Source: an uncultured bacterium
Lineage (GTDB): Bacteria; Myxococcota_A; Polyangia; Polyangiales; Houyiibacteriaceae
Direction of reading: 5' to 3'
Assembly: GCA_938024995.1 (NCBI GenBank)
Contig: CALJDU010000077.1
Coordinates: forward strand, 1 to 56,256
Length of the DNA stretch: 56,256 bases
Part shown: piece by piece, positions 7,960 through 15,980 of the stretch
Numbering within the stretch: position 1 is the first letter of the stretch
Layout of the letters: every line of letters begins with the position of its first letter
Notes under the pieces: generated by a model
Told to the model about the DNA's origin: nothing
The model's input: the letters and a program-made list of their open reading frames with translations, nothing else
Databases searched by the model: none
Program-made: the position numbers and the translations under genes

Positions 7960-8742
7960 ATGAATCGAACTGGCTTGGGTTGGCACACTGCGCTTCTCGC
8001 GATGTGTTTGATGTGGACCGCGTGCGGCGACGACGACACGGACACCGCAGACGCGGGAACGGACACCTCCGACTGCGAGATGGTCTCGTGTTTCGAGCCG
8101 GCGTGTTGTGTGGAGGTGGAACGAGCCTGTAGCGGTGCCTGTCCCGCCGGCACGATCGAGGGCAGCTGCGCTCCTCCCACGCCGCCACCTTGTTACATCG
8201 GACCGTGCTGTGAAGAGGTCCCGTCGAGCGACTGCGGTCGCGCGTGTCCAGAGGGAACGTCGCGCGAGTGCACTCCGGACCCATTGTGCGAGGGAGCGCT
8301 GAGCGAGTGTGTCCGCGCGTCCGACTGCTCGCTTCAGCCCGCCGACTGTTGCTTCGGCTGCGGCGTGACCGAGATGATCTCAGTCGCCCCGCGCTCACTT
8401 CCTGATTACGAAGAAATGTGCTCCGACATCGAGTGCCCAGAGCTGCTCTGCCCATCCGCGCGCTCGCCCTTCCGCGCCGCCTGCGTGGAGAACAGCTGCG
8501 AAGCGCTGCGAATCGACGACTTGGCCTACACCGCGTGCAGCGAAGACAGTGAGTGCGAGGTAGCGATCGACGGCTGCTGTGAGTGCGAGAGTGTGTTCGT
8601 CGCGATCCGCACGGACGTGCGCGACGAGTTCAACGCCGTGGTGTGCACCGAAGAGATGCGCGCGGAACCGTGCGCGCGATGCGAGCCGATCCCTCCGCGG
8701 AGCGCAGCGTGTGTCGACTCGCGCTGCGTGATCGCTGACTAA
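7960..8742 (+). CDS. Cysteine-rich lipoprotein, unknown function
   Basis: The ATG at 7960 gives a clean signal peptide ending LMWTAC (lipobox Cys) followed by DDDTDTADAGTD, the acidic linker seen in myxobacterial lipoproteins; a TTG 12 nt upstream is less likely. The mature part is very rich in cysteine, with repeated CC pairs about every 35-45 residues (CFEPACCVEV, CYIGPCCEEV, QPADCCFGC, DGCCECE), suggesting several small disulfide-bonded units. It is probably exposed on the cell surface. No named family is recognised. Confidence 0.72.
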   Translation: MNRTGLGWHTALLAMCLMWTACGDDDTDTADAGTDTSDCEMVSCFEPACCVEVERACSGACPAGTIEGSCAPPTPPPCYIGPCCEEVPSSDCGRACPEGTSRECTPDPLCEGALSECVRASDCSLQPADCCFGCGVTEMISVAPRSLPDYEEMCSDIECPELLCPSARSPFRAACVENSCEALRIDDLAYTACSEDSECEVAIDGCCECESVFVAIRTDVRDEFNAVVCTEEMRAEPCARCEPIPPRSAACVDSRCVIAD

Positions 8743-8820
8743 GACTCCTCGTGCCCCCCCAAGGTTCGCGCAACAGGTTGCGTCTTGGAGGTCCGTCCGG
8801 GTCCACGTATCGTTGGTCGA

Positions 8821-9831
8821 ATGGGCGAGAGAGATCTCAAAGTCACGGTTCGGGCACGAGACATCGCCAAACCGCTGATGACACAGGCGTGGATGAACGC
8901 ACTGTTATGCCTGGCCGGCGTCTTCGCGTTCGTTGATGAGGGCGTACGAATGGGTTCTGGAGCTGGTCTTGCTTTCCACCTCTCGTTCGCTTTCGTTCTT
9001 GTCGCGGTGTTGTTCTTCCCGTTTTGGAAGCTCCCGCGAGCGGTCGCGCTCACGCGCAGCGCGCTTGAGGTCCGTAACGTCTTTGGAGCGCGCATCGCGC
9101 AACACCGCGTCACCCACCAAGAAGAACGTGACGACCTCGGTCTTTGGCTGGACGAGAGAGACCGCGAGCGTGTCGAGCGGTGGTTCTCACGGCAGGCGAA
9201 GCACGCGAGCTGGTACCAGCGGCTTCAGCCAGATGCACGGGCGCGGGTCGCGAAGTCGCTTTGGGAGCTCGACGTTGACGAGGGCGGGTCTACCTCTCGC
9301 GCGGTGACGGTCTGGCTCGCGTCGGTCCCGCTCTTCGGGTGGCCTGTTCGTCGGGTCGTCGTTCGACTGGCACGCGACGGGCTCTCGCGCTCGGTCGGAA
9401 AGAGCGAGCCGACGTTCTACGCGTGGAGCGAGATCCACTCCGCGGAAGAGCTCGGGGGCGTCACGCTCTTGCGGCTGCACTCGGGAAAGACGGTTACACT
9501 TGGCCGACTGGATCCGAGCGTGGACATGAGCTCACGCGTGCGCTCGTTTGGTGAAGGAGCGACGCTCGCGAAGTGGATTCGAAACGCGGTCGGCCACGCA
9601 GTTCGCGCGGAGCCGGAACAGAGATACGCATCATCTGGTTATCGGGAGCGTCGCGTTTCGCCGATCGCGATCACCAAGGACCCAAGCGCTCCCGTTCCTG
9701 AGCGGGTCGCCGCGCTTTGTCGCGTCGCGATCGATCCCGTTTCAGTAAAGGAGCTCGAAGAGGTCGCCGAAGAGTCCGCCGCTCCAGCGTTGCGTGAGGC
9801 GATCGCCGAGCGACTCGCGGCTGCAGAATAG
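8821..9831 (+). CDS. Membrane protein, paralogue of the 4204-4953 gene
   Basis: The ATG at 8821 is preferred over a TTG at 8785. The 336-residue protein has two membrane segments (about residues 22-37 and 48-65). A charged middle region contains LDERDRERVERWFSRQ, followed by a second soluble part with RSFGEGATLAKWIRNA and a C-terminal AEESAAPALREAIAERL. The last two motifs are shared with the shorter gene at 4204-4953. It lies about 80 bp behind the Cys-rich lipoprotein gene on the same strand. Function unknown. Confidence 0.72.
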   Translation: MGERDLKVTVRARDIAKPLMTQAWMNALLCLAGVFAFVDEGVRMGSGAGLAFHLSFAFVLVAVLFFPFWKLPRAVALTRSALEVRNVFGARIAQHRVTHQEERDDLGLWLDERDRERVERWFSRQAKHASWYQRLQPDARARVAKSLWELDVDEGGSTSRAVTVWLASVPLFGWPVRRVVVRLARDGLSRSVGKSEPTFYAWSEIHSAEELGGVTLLRLHSGKTVTLGRLDPSVDMSSRVRSFGEGATLAKWIRNAVGHAVRAEPEQRYASSGYRERRVSPIAITKDPSAPVPERVAALCRVAIDPVSVKELEEVAEESAAPALREAIAERLAAAE

Positions 9832-10082
9832 ACTCGCCCCCGCGTCGTTCAGTGTACGAAAGCTGCGCAAAAGCGCTTCTTCGTCCCGCGAGAGCACACA
9901 AACACAGCCAGTCGTTTCGTTGAGATCAACGCATTTTTGCAGCGAATTCCACGTTCACCCTGTGATTCCGGACGCTTACAAATCGGGCAATAATCAAAGT
10001 ATTGGTTGATAGTCCTCTCTCGTCACCCTTACCGTAGGTGTGCGTAAACGAACACCAAGTGAGTTAACGCGAGGAGGATCCG
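9832..10082. other. AT-richer intergenic region before the protease gene
   Basis: No gene is visible. The middle part (around 9920-10010) is markedly richer in A and T than the surroundings and probably holds the promoter of the protease gene, but I cannot assign clear -35 and -10 boxes. Confidence 0.4.
10071..10077 (+). promoter_or_regulatory. Strong ribosome binding site
   Basis: GAGGAGG lies 5 nt before ATG 10083 and fixes this start. Most other genes in the window have weaker sites. Confidence 0.7.
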
Positions 10083-11357
10083 ATGAAGAGAAGCCGAAGA
10101 CACCTGATCGCCTTGATGCTCTTTGCGCTCCTGACCGTTGGCTGCATCGCCGATGAGAACGCGCCGTTCGAGACCATCGACCTCCCGATTGTCGGCGGGA
10201 CGACGACGGCGATCGAGAGCGCTCCCTGGCAGGTTTCACTCCGGCGCTTCGGGTCGCACTTCTGCGGCGGGACGATCATCTCCGCGGAGTGGATCATCAC
10301 GGCCGCGCACTGCGTGGACGACGGTGGGCGCAACGTCACCGTGGTCGCCGGGACCGGCCAGATAAACGGCGCGGGCCAGCAGCGCACGCTCGCGGGCGGA
10401 CGCATCGCGGCGGGCTACGTGACGCCAGAGCGCGGCAAGGACTTCGCGCTGCTTCAGCTCAGCGCCCCGCTCACGCTTGATGGCGTACGAGCGCGCGCGA
10501 TCCGGGTCATGACCCCCGAGTTCGAGGCGGCCGGGTTCACATCGCCCGGCGTGATGGCGATGGTGAGCGGTTGGGGAACAACGCGTGAAGGCGGCTCGCT
10601 CGCCCGAGACCTCCAAGCGGTCGAGCTCCCCATCGTCTCGTTAAGCGACGCACAACGAGTCTACGGTGGGTTGACCAGCGACCAGCTCGCGGCCGGCTTC
10701 GCGAGCGGCGGACGTGACTCGTGCCAAGGAGACAGCGGCGGACCGTTGGTCGTCGATGGCCCCGACGGGAACAAGTGGTTGGCGGGTGTCGTGAGCTGGG
10801 GATCCGGCTGCGCGCGCCGAGGTGTCCCGGGCATGTACGCGCGCGTGGCGAGCTTCTCTGGTTTTGTTCGTGACCTGACCGGGATCGACGTGGACGCCCC
10901 AGTCGACGGGCTGCCCGAGCCGGAGCCTGAGCCGGAGCCCGAGCCGGAGCCCGAGCCGGAGCCCGAGCCGGAGCCCGAGCCGATGCCGGACCCCGAGCCG
11001 ATGCCGGACCCCGAGCCTGAACCCGAGCCGATGCCTGAACCCGTTCCTGAGCCCACGCGAACCGGGAGCGCGAGCGCGTCGCTCGGTACCGGGCAGCTCA
11101 TCAACTACCAGCCGATTCGCATTCGCGGCGGTTCCGAGTTCACGGTCGACATGAGCGGCAGCGGAGATGCCGACCTCTATGTTCGCTTTGGCGGTGCCCC
11201 CAACTTCCGCGTCTTCGACTGTCGCCCGTACGCCGGAAACGCTTTCGAGGGATGCGTCATGACGGCGCCCCCGGGCGGCACCGATGCCTACATCATGGTC
11301 CACGGCTTCACCGCCACGAACTTCCGCATCGACGTCACCTGGACGCCCGCCCCCTAG
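10083..11357 (+). CDS. Trypsin-like serine protease (S1), lipoprotein with Pro-Glu linker and PPC-like domain
   Basis: A signal peptide ends LLTVGC (Cys21), so the enzyme is probably membrane-anchored. A short propeptide precedes the activation site IVGG at about residue 36. The catalytic triad is visible: His76 in TAAHC, Asp120 in KDFALLQL and Ser218 in CQGDSGGPL. Asp212, six residues before the Ser, predicts trypsin-like cleavage after Lys/Arg. A run of Glu-Pro dipeptides (about residues 278-323) links to a C-terminal ~100-residue beta domain with GDADLYVRFG, typical of bacterial pre-peptidase C-terminal (PPC) domains. Secreted proteases of this kind fit a predatory or saprophytic life. Confidence 0.92.
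   Translation: MKRSRRHLIALMLFALLTVGCIADENAPFETIDLPIVGGTTTAIESAPWQVSLRRFGSHFCGGTIISAEWIITAAHCVDDGGRNVTVVAGTGQINGAGQQRTLAGGRIAAGYVTPERGKDFALLQLSAPLTLDGVRARAIRVMTPEFEAAGFTSPGVMAMVSGWGTTREGGSLARDLQAVELPIVSLSDAQRVYGGLTSDQLAAGFASGGRDSCQGDSGGPLVVDGPDGNKWLAGVVSWGSGCARRGVPGMYARVASFSGFVRDLTGIDVDAPVDGLPEPEPEPEPEPEPEPEPEPEPEPMPDPEPMPDPEPEPEPMPEPVPEPTRTGSASASLGTGQLINYQPIRIRGGSEFTVDMSGSGDADLYVRFGGAPNFRVFDCRPYAGNAFEGCVMTAPPGGTDAYIMVHGFTATNFRIDVTWTPAP
10914..11054 (+). repeat. Glu-Pro dipeptide-coding repeat
   Basis: A tandem GAGCC(G/C)- and CCGGAGC-type array with some ATGCC(G) and GACCCC variants encodes the Pro-Glu/Asp/Met linker of the protease. It is prone to slippage, so its length may vary between strains. 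Confidence 0.8.
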
Positions 11358-11367
11358 CAGCTGCTAG
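11354..11367. repeat. 14-bp perfect palindrome at convergent gene ends
   Basis: CTAGCAGCTGCTAG includes the stop codon of the protease gene and lies between it and the converging gene ending at 11372. It shares its arms with the inverted repeat at 4968-4986. A role in termination is possible but unproven. Confidence 0.35.
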
Positions 11368-11371
11368 CCGG

Positions 11372-12889
11372 CTACGGCCGCTCGAGCACGTACAGACACC
11401 AATGGCTTCGACAAGCGAGGAGCTCCGCTTCCTTTGCGAGCGCTTCTCGCTGGGCTTGGTCATGCCCAACATCCGCGAGTACATACTCCGCGTTCCGCGA
11501 CAAGCTCTCGCGACTGGTCTGTCGGCAAGAGCACGCCGCCACGGTTTCGCCTTCTGCTCCGTAGACCAGCAAGTGCTGGTTCCCGCGGCGGTGCCAGGTC
11601 TGATTTGAGTTCCCTTCGCGTAGCGCGGAGTGCCAAACGGCGGCGCCGCGCCACCCCGAGGCGGTTCCCTGCGCGAAGCTATCAGAGCGTCCGAGACTGC
11701 AGCGTCGGTAGCTCATCCGCGTTCCGGGTTCCGCCATCTCCATGAGCTCGAGGAACCCCTCGCTCTCTTCCACGAACAAGCGGGTGTCGACGACGCTCAG
11801 GAGGAGCCCGGAGAGGAGCGAGACCGCGAGAAGCGCGCGCGTGCTCGCCGTGGCCGAGGCGGCGACCGCGCAGGTGATGAGCGCGACCATCAAAGAGAAG
11901 GTCAAGGCGCGCTCGCGAACCGCCCAGATGACGGGTGCGGTCGCGTAGGTTGGCGACGCGAGCCCCGCCAACACCATGAGCGCGAGCAACGAGAAGAAGA
12001 GCAGCTGTCGCGTGGTGGGTCGCTTTCGGCGCAGCCAGATCACCGATCCGGCGATCGCCGTGATCCCGATGAGCGCGCGGGGGAACCAACTGTTCTGCGA
12101 GGGGCCGAGCACCGCCTCACGAACCTGCGCCGAGAGCAGCCGGGTCTCCCAGACCGCGCGCACCCGGCGTCCGACCGCGTCTCCAGAGAAGAGCCGAATG
12201 ACCAAGACCGTCAGGCTGATCGTGAGCGCCGCCATCATGACGCTGTGAAGCAGTCGTCGATGTCGCGTCGTGAGCGTGGGGGCGCCCGCGATCGCGACCA
12301 CGAAGGGAGCGACCGCTGGATGGAAGAAGGTCGCCAGCGTGCCCCACGCGACCACTCCCACCGAGTCGCGTGGACGTCCGCGACGCACCCACGCGATCGC
12401 GGCGGCCGCTTGAAAGGGCAGGAGCGCGAAGGCGAGCGTGTTGGAGAGGAAGCCGTGCATCGCGACGCTGTTCCACGAGAAGAGCGTCGAGAGCGCGAAG
12501 CCGAGCGCGAGGATGACCGAGGTGGAGGCGCGCTCGGGATGGCCCCGGGTCCACTCGTAGAGCATGAGGCTGAAGCCCAGCCCGGTCAGGAAGAACGTCA
12601 GGACGTAGAACCACATCGCGGCGCGTAGCGGAGTGGTGACGGTCGCCACGCTCGCGATCCCGCGCTGAGTGATTTGGTACGGGTGAAACGTCGGGTTGAT
12701 CTCCATGAACGCCCGGAGCGGACTGTCCAGGTCGGCGTTCAGGGTCGCCGCCGTAGTGACGTGATGGGCCGTGTCCATCGTCGGCGGGAGCGGCAACGAG
12801 AGCCAAAAGACGACGTGGCCCAAGAAGACCAGCGCACCGATCACGAGCGCGACCTGGTCGAGCGTTTGGCTACGCCTTGAGCGAGACAC
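11372..12889 (-). CDS. Polytopic membrane protein, unknown
   Basis: The 505-residue protein has about ten hydrophobic segments spread over residues 12-370 (the first is VALVIGALVFLGHVVFW), then a soluble C-terminal part of ~130 residues rich in Arg, Glu and Cys. An early extracytoplasmic loop contains MDTAHHVTTAATLNAD, similar in position to the acidic first loop of GT-C glycosyltransferases. No conserved DxD or other catalytic motif is certain. It could be a GT-C-like enzyme or an unassigned integral protein. It converges on the protease gene, the ends being 14 bp apart. Confidence 0.6.
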   Translation of the reverse strand: MSRSRRSQTLDQVALVIGALVFLGHVVFWLSLPLPPTMDTAHHVTTAATLNADLDSPLRAFMEINPTFHPYQITQRGIASVATVTTPLRAAMWFYVLTFFLTGLGFSLMLYEWTRGHPERASTSVILALGFALSTLFSWNSVAMHGFLSNTLAFALLPFQAAAAIAWVRRGRPRDSVGVVAWGTLATFFHPAVAPFVVAIAGAPTLTTRHRRLLHSVMMAALTISLTVLVIRLFSGDAVGRRVRAVWETRLLSAQVREAVLGPSQNSWFPRALIGITAIAGSVIWLRRKRPTTRQLLFFSLLALMVLAGLASPTYATAPVIWAVRERALTFSLMVALITCAVAASATASTRALLAVSLLSGLLLSVVDTRLFVEESEGFLELMEMAEPGTRMSYRRCSLGRSDSFAQGTASGWRGAAVWHSALREGNSNQTWHRRGNQHLLVYGAEGETVAACSCRQTSRESLSRNAEYVLADVGHDQAQREALAKEAELLACRSHWCLYVLERP

Positions 12890-12980
12890 TCAGCGCCTCA
12901 CATCCCGCGCGCCGCATCGCGTGGGGGACTCGAAGTTCACGGGAGGTGTGGCGTGCAATTGCAGGGATCAGGTCGAGGTC

Positions 12981-12994
12981 AGTGCGCGCGCACT
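12981..12994. repeat. 14-bp GC palindrome AGTGCGCGCGCACT
   Basis: A perfect palindrome in the gap upstream of the polytopic membrane protein gene and downstream of the kinase gene. It could be an operator. There is no direct evidence of function. Confidence 0.3.
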
Positions 12995-13003
12995 CTACCT
13001 ACG

Positions 13004-13038
13004 ACTGAGCCGAACTCCCAAGTGAAGAGCGGCTCAGT
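13004..13038 (-). terminator. Possible terminator hairpin after the PEGA kinase gene
   Basis: ACTGAGCCG pairs with CGGCTCAGT across a 17-nt loop, 18 bp beyond the kinase stop on the minus strand. There is no U run on either side, so intrinsic termination is uncertain. Confidence 0.35.
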
Positions 13039-13055
13039 CAGCTTTGTGTCTTCAG

Positions 13056-15719
13056 CTAGTCGGTGAGGTTGACGATGCGGGTGGTCGTCTCGCCAGGTCG
13101 GATATTGACCGTGATGGTCTTCCGGATGTTGAACTCAGGGTTCACCAACGTGACGCGGTGACGTCCGGAGGAAAGCGAGATGTTCATCTGCGGCGTGGTG
13201 CCGATGTTCTGGCCATCCACGCTCACCTGCGACCAAGGCCGGCTGTTGATGCGGAGGCGACCCGGTCCGCCCATCACGGCGACCTCGGAGGGGCCGGTGG
13301 AGTTGGTCGAGCCGCCTCCGGACGGGTTACGTTGGCGAACGCGCTGGCGAGGCCGGGTGCGGCGCTGCTTTGAGCGGCTCGCGACCGCGACGGGCTCTGC
13401 CTCCGCGCTTCGTGACAAGGTCGCGGCGACTGTTGGCGCGGCATCGTCGTAGCGCACGACGAGCGGCGCGGTGTGGGTCTCGTACCCGTCGCTCACCATC
13501 TCGACGGTCCAGTTCCCGCCGGTGAGGTCGATGGTGCTGGTCAGCGGAGCGCGTCCGAGCTGACGACGTTCGCTACCGCGCAACAAGGAGACGGTCGCGC
13601 CGCGTGGCTCCGACGAGAAGCGGATGCTGACTGACGCGGGTTGAAGCGTGACCTGCGGCACGGTCTGGGGAGCACCTTCGGCGACCTGGATGGTCTGCGT
13701 GTAGGCGCGCTTGCCCGGCTGCTCGACCCGCATTTCGTGAGTGCCGACCGGCACGTCGGTGAGCGCGATCGGCGTCGTCCCGACCTCGCGGTTGTCGATG
13801 AACACGCGGGCCCCCGCCGGTGTGGTGGTGAAGTTCAGACCCCCCACGGCGACCGCCGGCGCCTCCGAGACGAGCTCCACGGTCGGGAGCGCGAGTGACT
13901 CGCCATCGCTCAACGTGAACTCGTGTCGCCAGCTTCGGAAGCCCGCTTTGCGAACCTCGATGGTGTGTGGTGCTTCCGCCGCGAGCGACGGCACGACGAA
14001 TGGACTCGTGGTCGCGGCGAGCGGCTGACCATCGACCAGCACAACAACGTCAGGCGGGATCGTGGCGAGCTGCACGCTTCCCGGATCTGGGTCCGAGAAG
14101 AAGAGGAAGTAGGCGCCGAGCCCAAGGAGGAGCAATACGCCAGCGGCCGCGAGGAAGATCGGGAGCAGCCGGCTCGGTGTCTTCTTTTCATGTGTGCGCG
14201 TGACCGCGGTTGGCTCCGTACGCGGCGCGACCGGGGCGCCGGACTGCGGTCCAAAGGGCGAAGGAAGACCCGACGAAGACGAAGAGGGAGCGATGGGAGA
14301 CGGCGCTCCGGAGGCGGCTTGTCCAAACGGCGACGGTGCACCACCACCAGTGTTCGAGCTGGCTCCGACGCGCGGCATTCCGACCTTTGCGGCGGTCGCG
14401 ATCGATGGCCCGGTAAGGGTCTGTGGCGCCGCGCTGGAGACCGGCGGGAACGCGGCCTCAATGGAGTCGGGCTTGTCGTAGATCGCCGTCGCCAACTCGT
14501 CTTCGTCCCAGTCCATGTCGAGCTGAGGCGCGTTCGAGGAAGGGGGCGGAAGCGGCGGTGGCGGCGCTTGCGTCCGCGGCGCGGGGGGCGGCGGCGGCCC
14601 CATGCTGCCCATCCCCATCATCGTCGACTTCAACGGCTGCTGCGACATGTTCGCGGCGACCTGTTGCTGCGGAGGCTGTTGCTGCGGAGGCTGGGGAGGA
14701 GCGGTTCGCGAGGGAATGTCGTCGAACGCTTCGAGGCCCGAACGCGGCGCCTGAAGCTTGCGGTACTCCTCGTCGCGCGCGGTCTCCCGCGCGATCTCGT
14801 CCGAGAAGGACTTGCGCATGTAGCCGCTGAGGTCCTTGCGCGCGAAGAAGTTCCCGCTCGTGTACATGAACGACTGCAGGTCGTCGTGCAGATCCATCGC
14901 CGTCTGGTAGCGATCCTCCACGTCCTTCGCGAGCGCCTTGAGCACGATCTGCTCAAGCTCTTCGGGGATGCGCCGGTTGTAGGTGGACGGCGGCATGATG
15001 TCGACGTTCCGCACCTTCTCCAGCGTCGAGAAGTCACTCTCGCCAACGAAGAGTCGCTCTCCCGTGAGGAGCTCGTAGAGCACGATGCCGACCGCGAAAA
15101 TGTCGCTTCGGCGATCCAGCGGGAGGCCGCGGACCTGCTCGGGCGACATGTAGCCGAACTTCCCCTTGAGGATGCCCGCCTGCGTCTTTCCTGCTTTGTT
15201 GGCCGCTTTCGCGATGCCGAAGTCGATGAGCTTGATCTCGCCGTCGTACGAGATGAGGACGTTCTGCGGAGAGACGTCGCGATGCACGAGATGAAGGTCG
15301 CGGCCTGACGAGTCGCGCTTGTTGTGCGCGTAGTCGAGGCCTTCGCAGACCTTCATGATGCCGTAGCAGGCCATCGGGACGGGCACGGTTTCGCCGCGCT
15401 TGCGGACACGGTCGAAGATCGCGCGCAGGTCCTTGCCGTGCACATACTCCATCGCAATGAAGTAGCTCTCGCTCTCCTTACCGAGATCGAAGATCTGAGC
15501 GATGTTCGCGTGCGTCAGCTGCACCGCGATTTTCGCCTCGTCGATGAACATCGTGATGAACTCTTGGTCCTCCGCGATGCTCGGAAGGATCCGCTTCACC
15601 GCGACGAGGCGCTCAAACCCCTCCACGCCAAACGCCTTCCCTTTGAAGACTTCGGCCATTCCTCCGACGTTCACACGCTCGAGGAGGAGGTATTTTCCGA
15701 ATGGAATCGGCTTCTTCAC
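13056..15719 (-). CDS. Transmembrane Ser/Thr protein kinase with four PEGA domains
   Basis: I place the start at GTG 15719, just before KKPIPFGKYLLLERVNVGG, where related myxobacterial kinases begin; the frame extends upstream to 15779. The kinase domain (about residues 5-290) has Lys42 in VAVKRIL, HRD at 146-148, DFG at 166-168 and GKFGYMSPEQ in the activation loop, so it should be active. A Pro/Gly/Ser-rich linker of ~200 residues leads to one membrane helix (about 518-542). Outside it lie four beta-rich PEGA repeats (for example TPAGARVFIDNREVGTTPI), which probably contact the cell wall or surface. This fits a receptor kinase reporting envelope state. Confidence 0.92.
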   Translation of the reverse strand: MKKPIPFGKYLLLERVNVGGMAEVFKGKAFGVEGFERLVAVKRILPSIAEDQEFITMFIDEAKIAVQLTHANIAQIFDLGKESESYFIAMEYVHGKDLRAIFDRVRKRGETVPVPMACYGIMKVCEGLDYAHNKRDSSGRDLHLVHRDVSPQNVLISYDGEIKLIDFGIAKAANKAGKTQAGILKGKFGYMSPEQVRGLPLDRRSDIFAVGIVLYELLTGERLFVGESDFSTLEKVRNVDIMPPSTYNRRIPEELEQIVLKALAKDVEDRYQTAMDLHDDLQSFMYTSGNFFARKDLSGYMRKSFSDEIARETARDEEYRKLQAPRSGLEAFDDIPSRTAPPQPPQQQPPQQQVAANMSQQPLKSTMMGMGSMGPPPPPAPRTQAPPPPLPPPSSNAPQLDMDWDEDELATAIYDKPDSIEAAFPPVSSAAPQTLTGPSIATAAKVGMPRVGASSNTGGGAPSPFGQAASGAPSPIAPSSSSSGLPSPFGPQSGAPVAPRTEPTAVTRTHEKKTPSRLLPIFLAAAGVLLLLGLGAYFLFFSDPDPGSVQLATIPPDVVVLVDGQPLAATTSPFVVPSLAAEAPHTIEVRKAGFRSWRHEFTLSDGESLALPTVELVSEAPAVAVGGLNFTTTPAGARVFIDNREVGTTPIALTDVPVGTHEMRVEQPGKRAYTQTIQVAEGAPQTVPQVTLQPASVSIRFSSEPRGATVSLLRGSERRQLGRAPLTSTIDLTGGNWTVEMVSDGYETHTAPLVVRYDDAAPTVAATLSRSAEAEPVAVASRSKQRRTRPRQRVRQRNPSGGGSTNSTGPSEVAVMGGPGRLRINSRPWSQVSVDGQNIGTTPQMNISLSSGRHRVTLVNPEFNIRKTITVNIRPGETTTRIVNLTD

Positions 15720-15779
15720 GACCTTAGGCTCCCAGCTTTGGGCATGAGGTGACCTCGCCCGAAGACATTCGCGGGACAA

Positions 15780-15980
15780 TAGGACGTGAAGCGCTTGTGG
15801 TCAAAAGGACCAACAGAGTCGCAAGAGTTTGAAATCGTAAACCTTTTCAACCGACAGCCGATCTCCACCGCGTCGCGGGCGCAGACGCATCCGCGAATTC
15901 GCGTTGGTGAGTGGTTGGACGGGCTGCGCCAGGAATCCTTGGACTGATGTCCAAAACCCGTGGTCTGGGAGAACCGATGC
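15780..15980. other. Intergenic region between two minus-strand genes
   Basis: No gene, hairpin with a T run or clear promoter is seen. It must hold the promoter of the PEGA kinase gene. Confidence 0.4.

Noticed and set aside
10914..11054. Short tandem array considered as CRISPR or non-coding repeat
   Set aside because: It is in frame and codes the Pro-Glu linker of the protease.
13923..15308. Plus-strand frame opposite the PEGA kinase
   Set aside because: The Arg-rich product lies wholly antisense to conserved kinase motifs.
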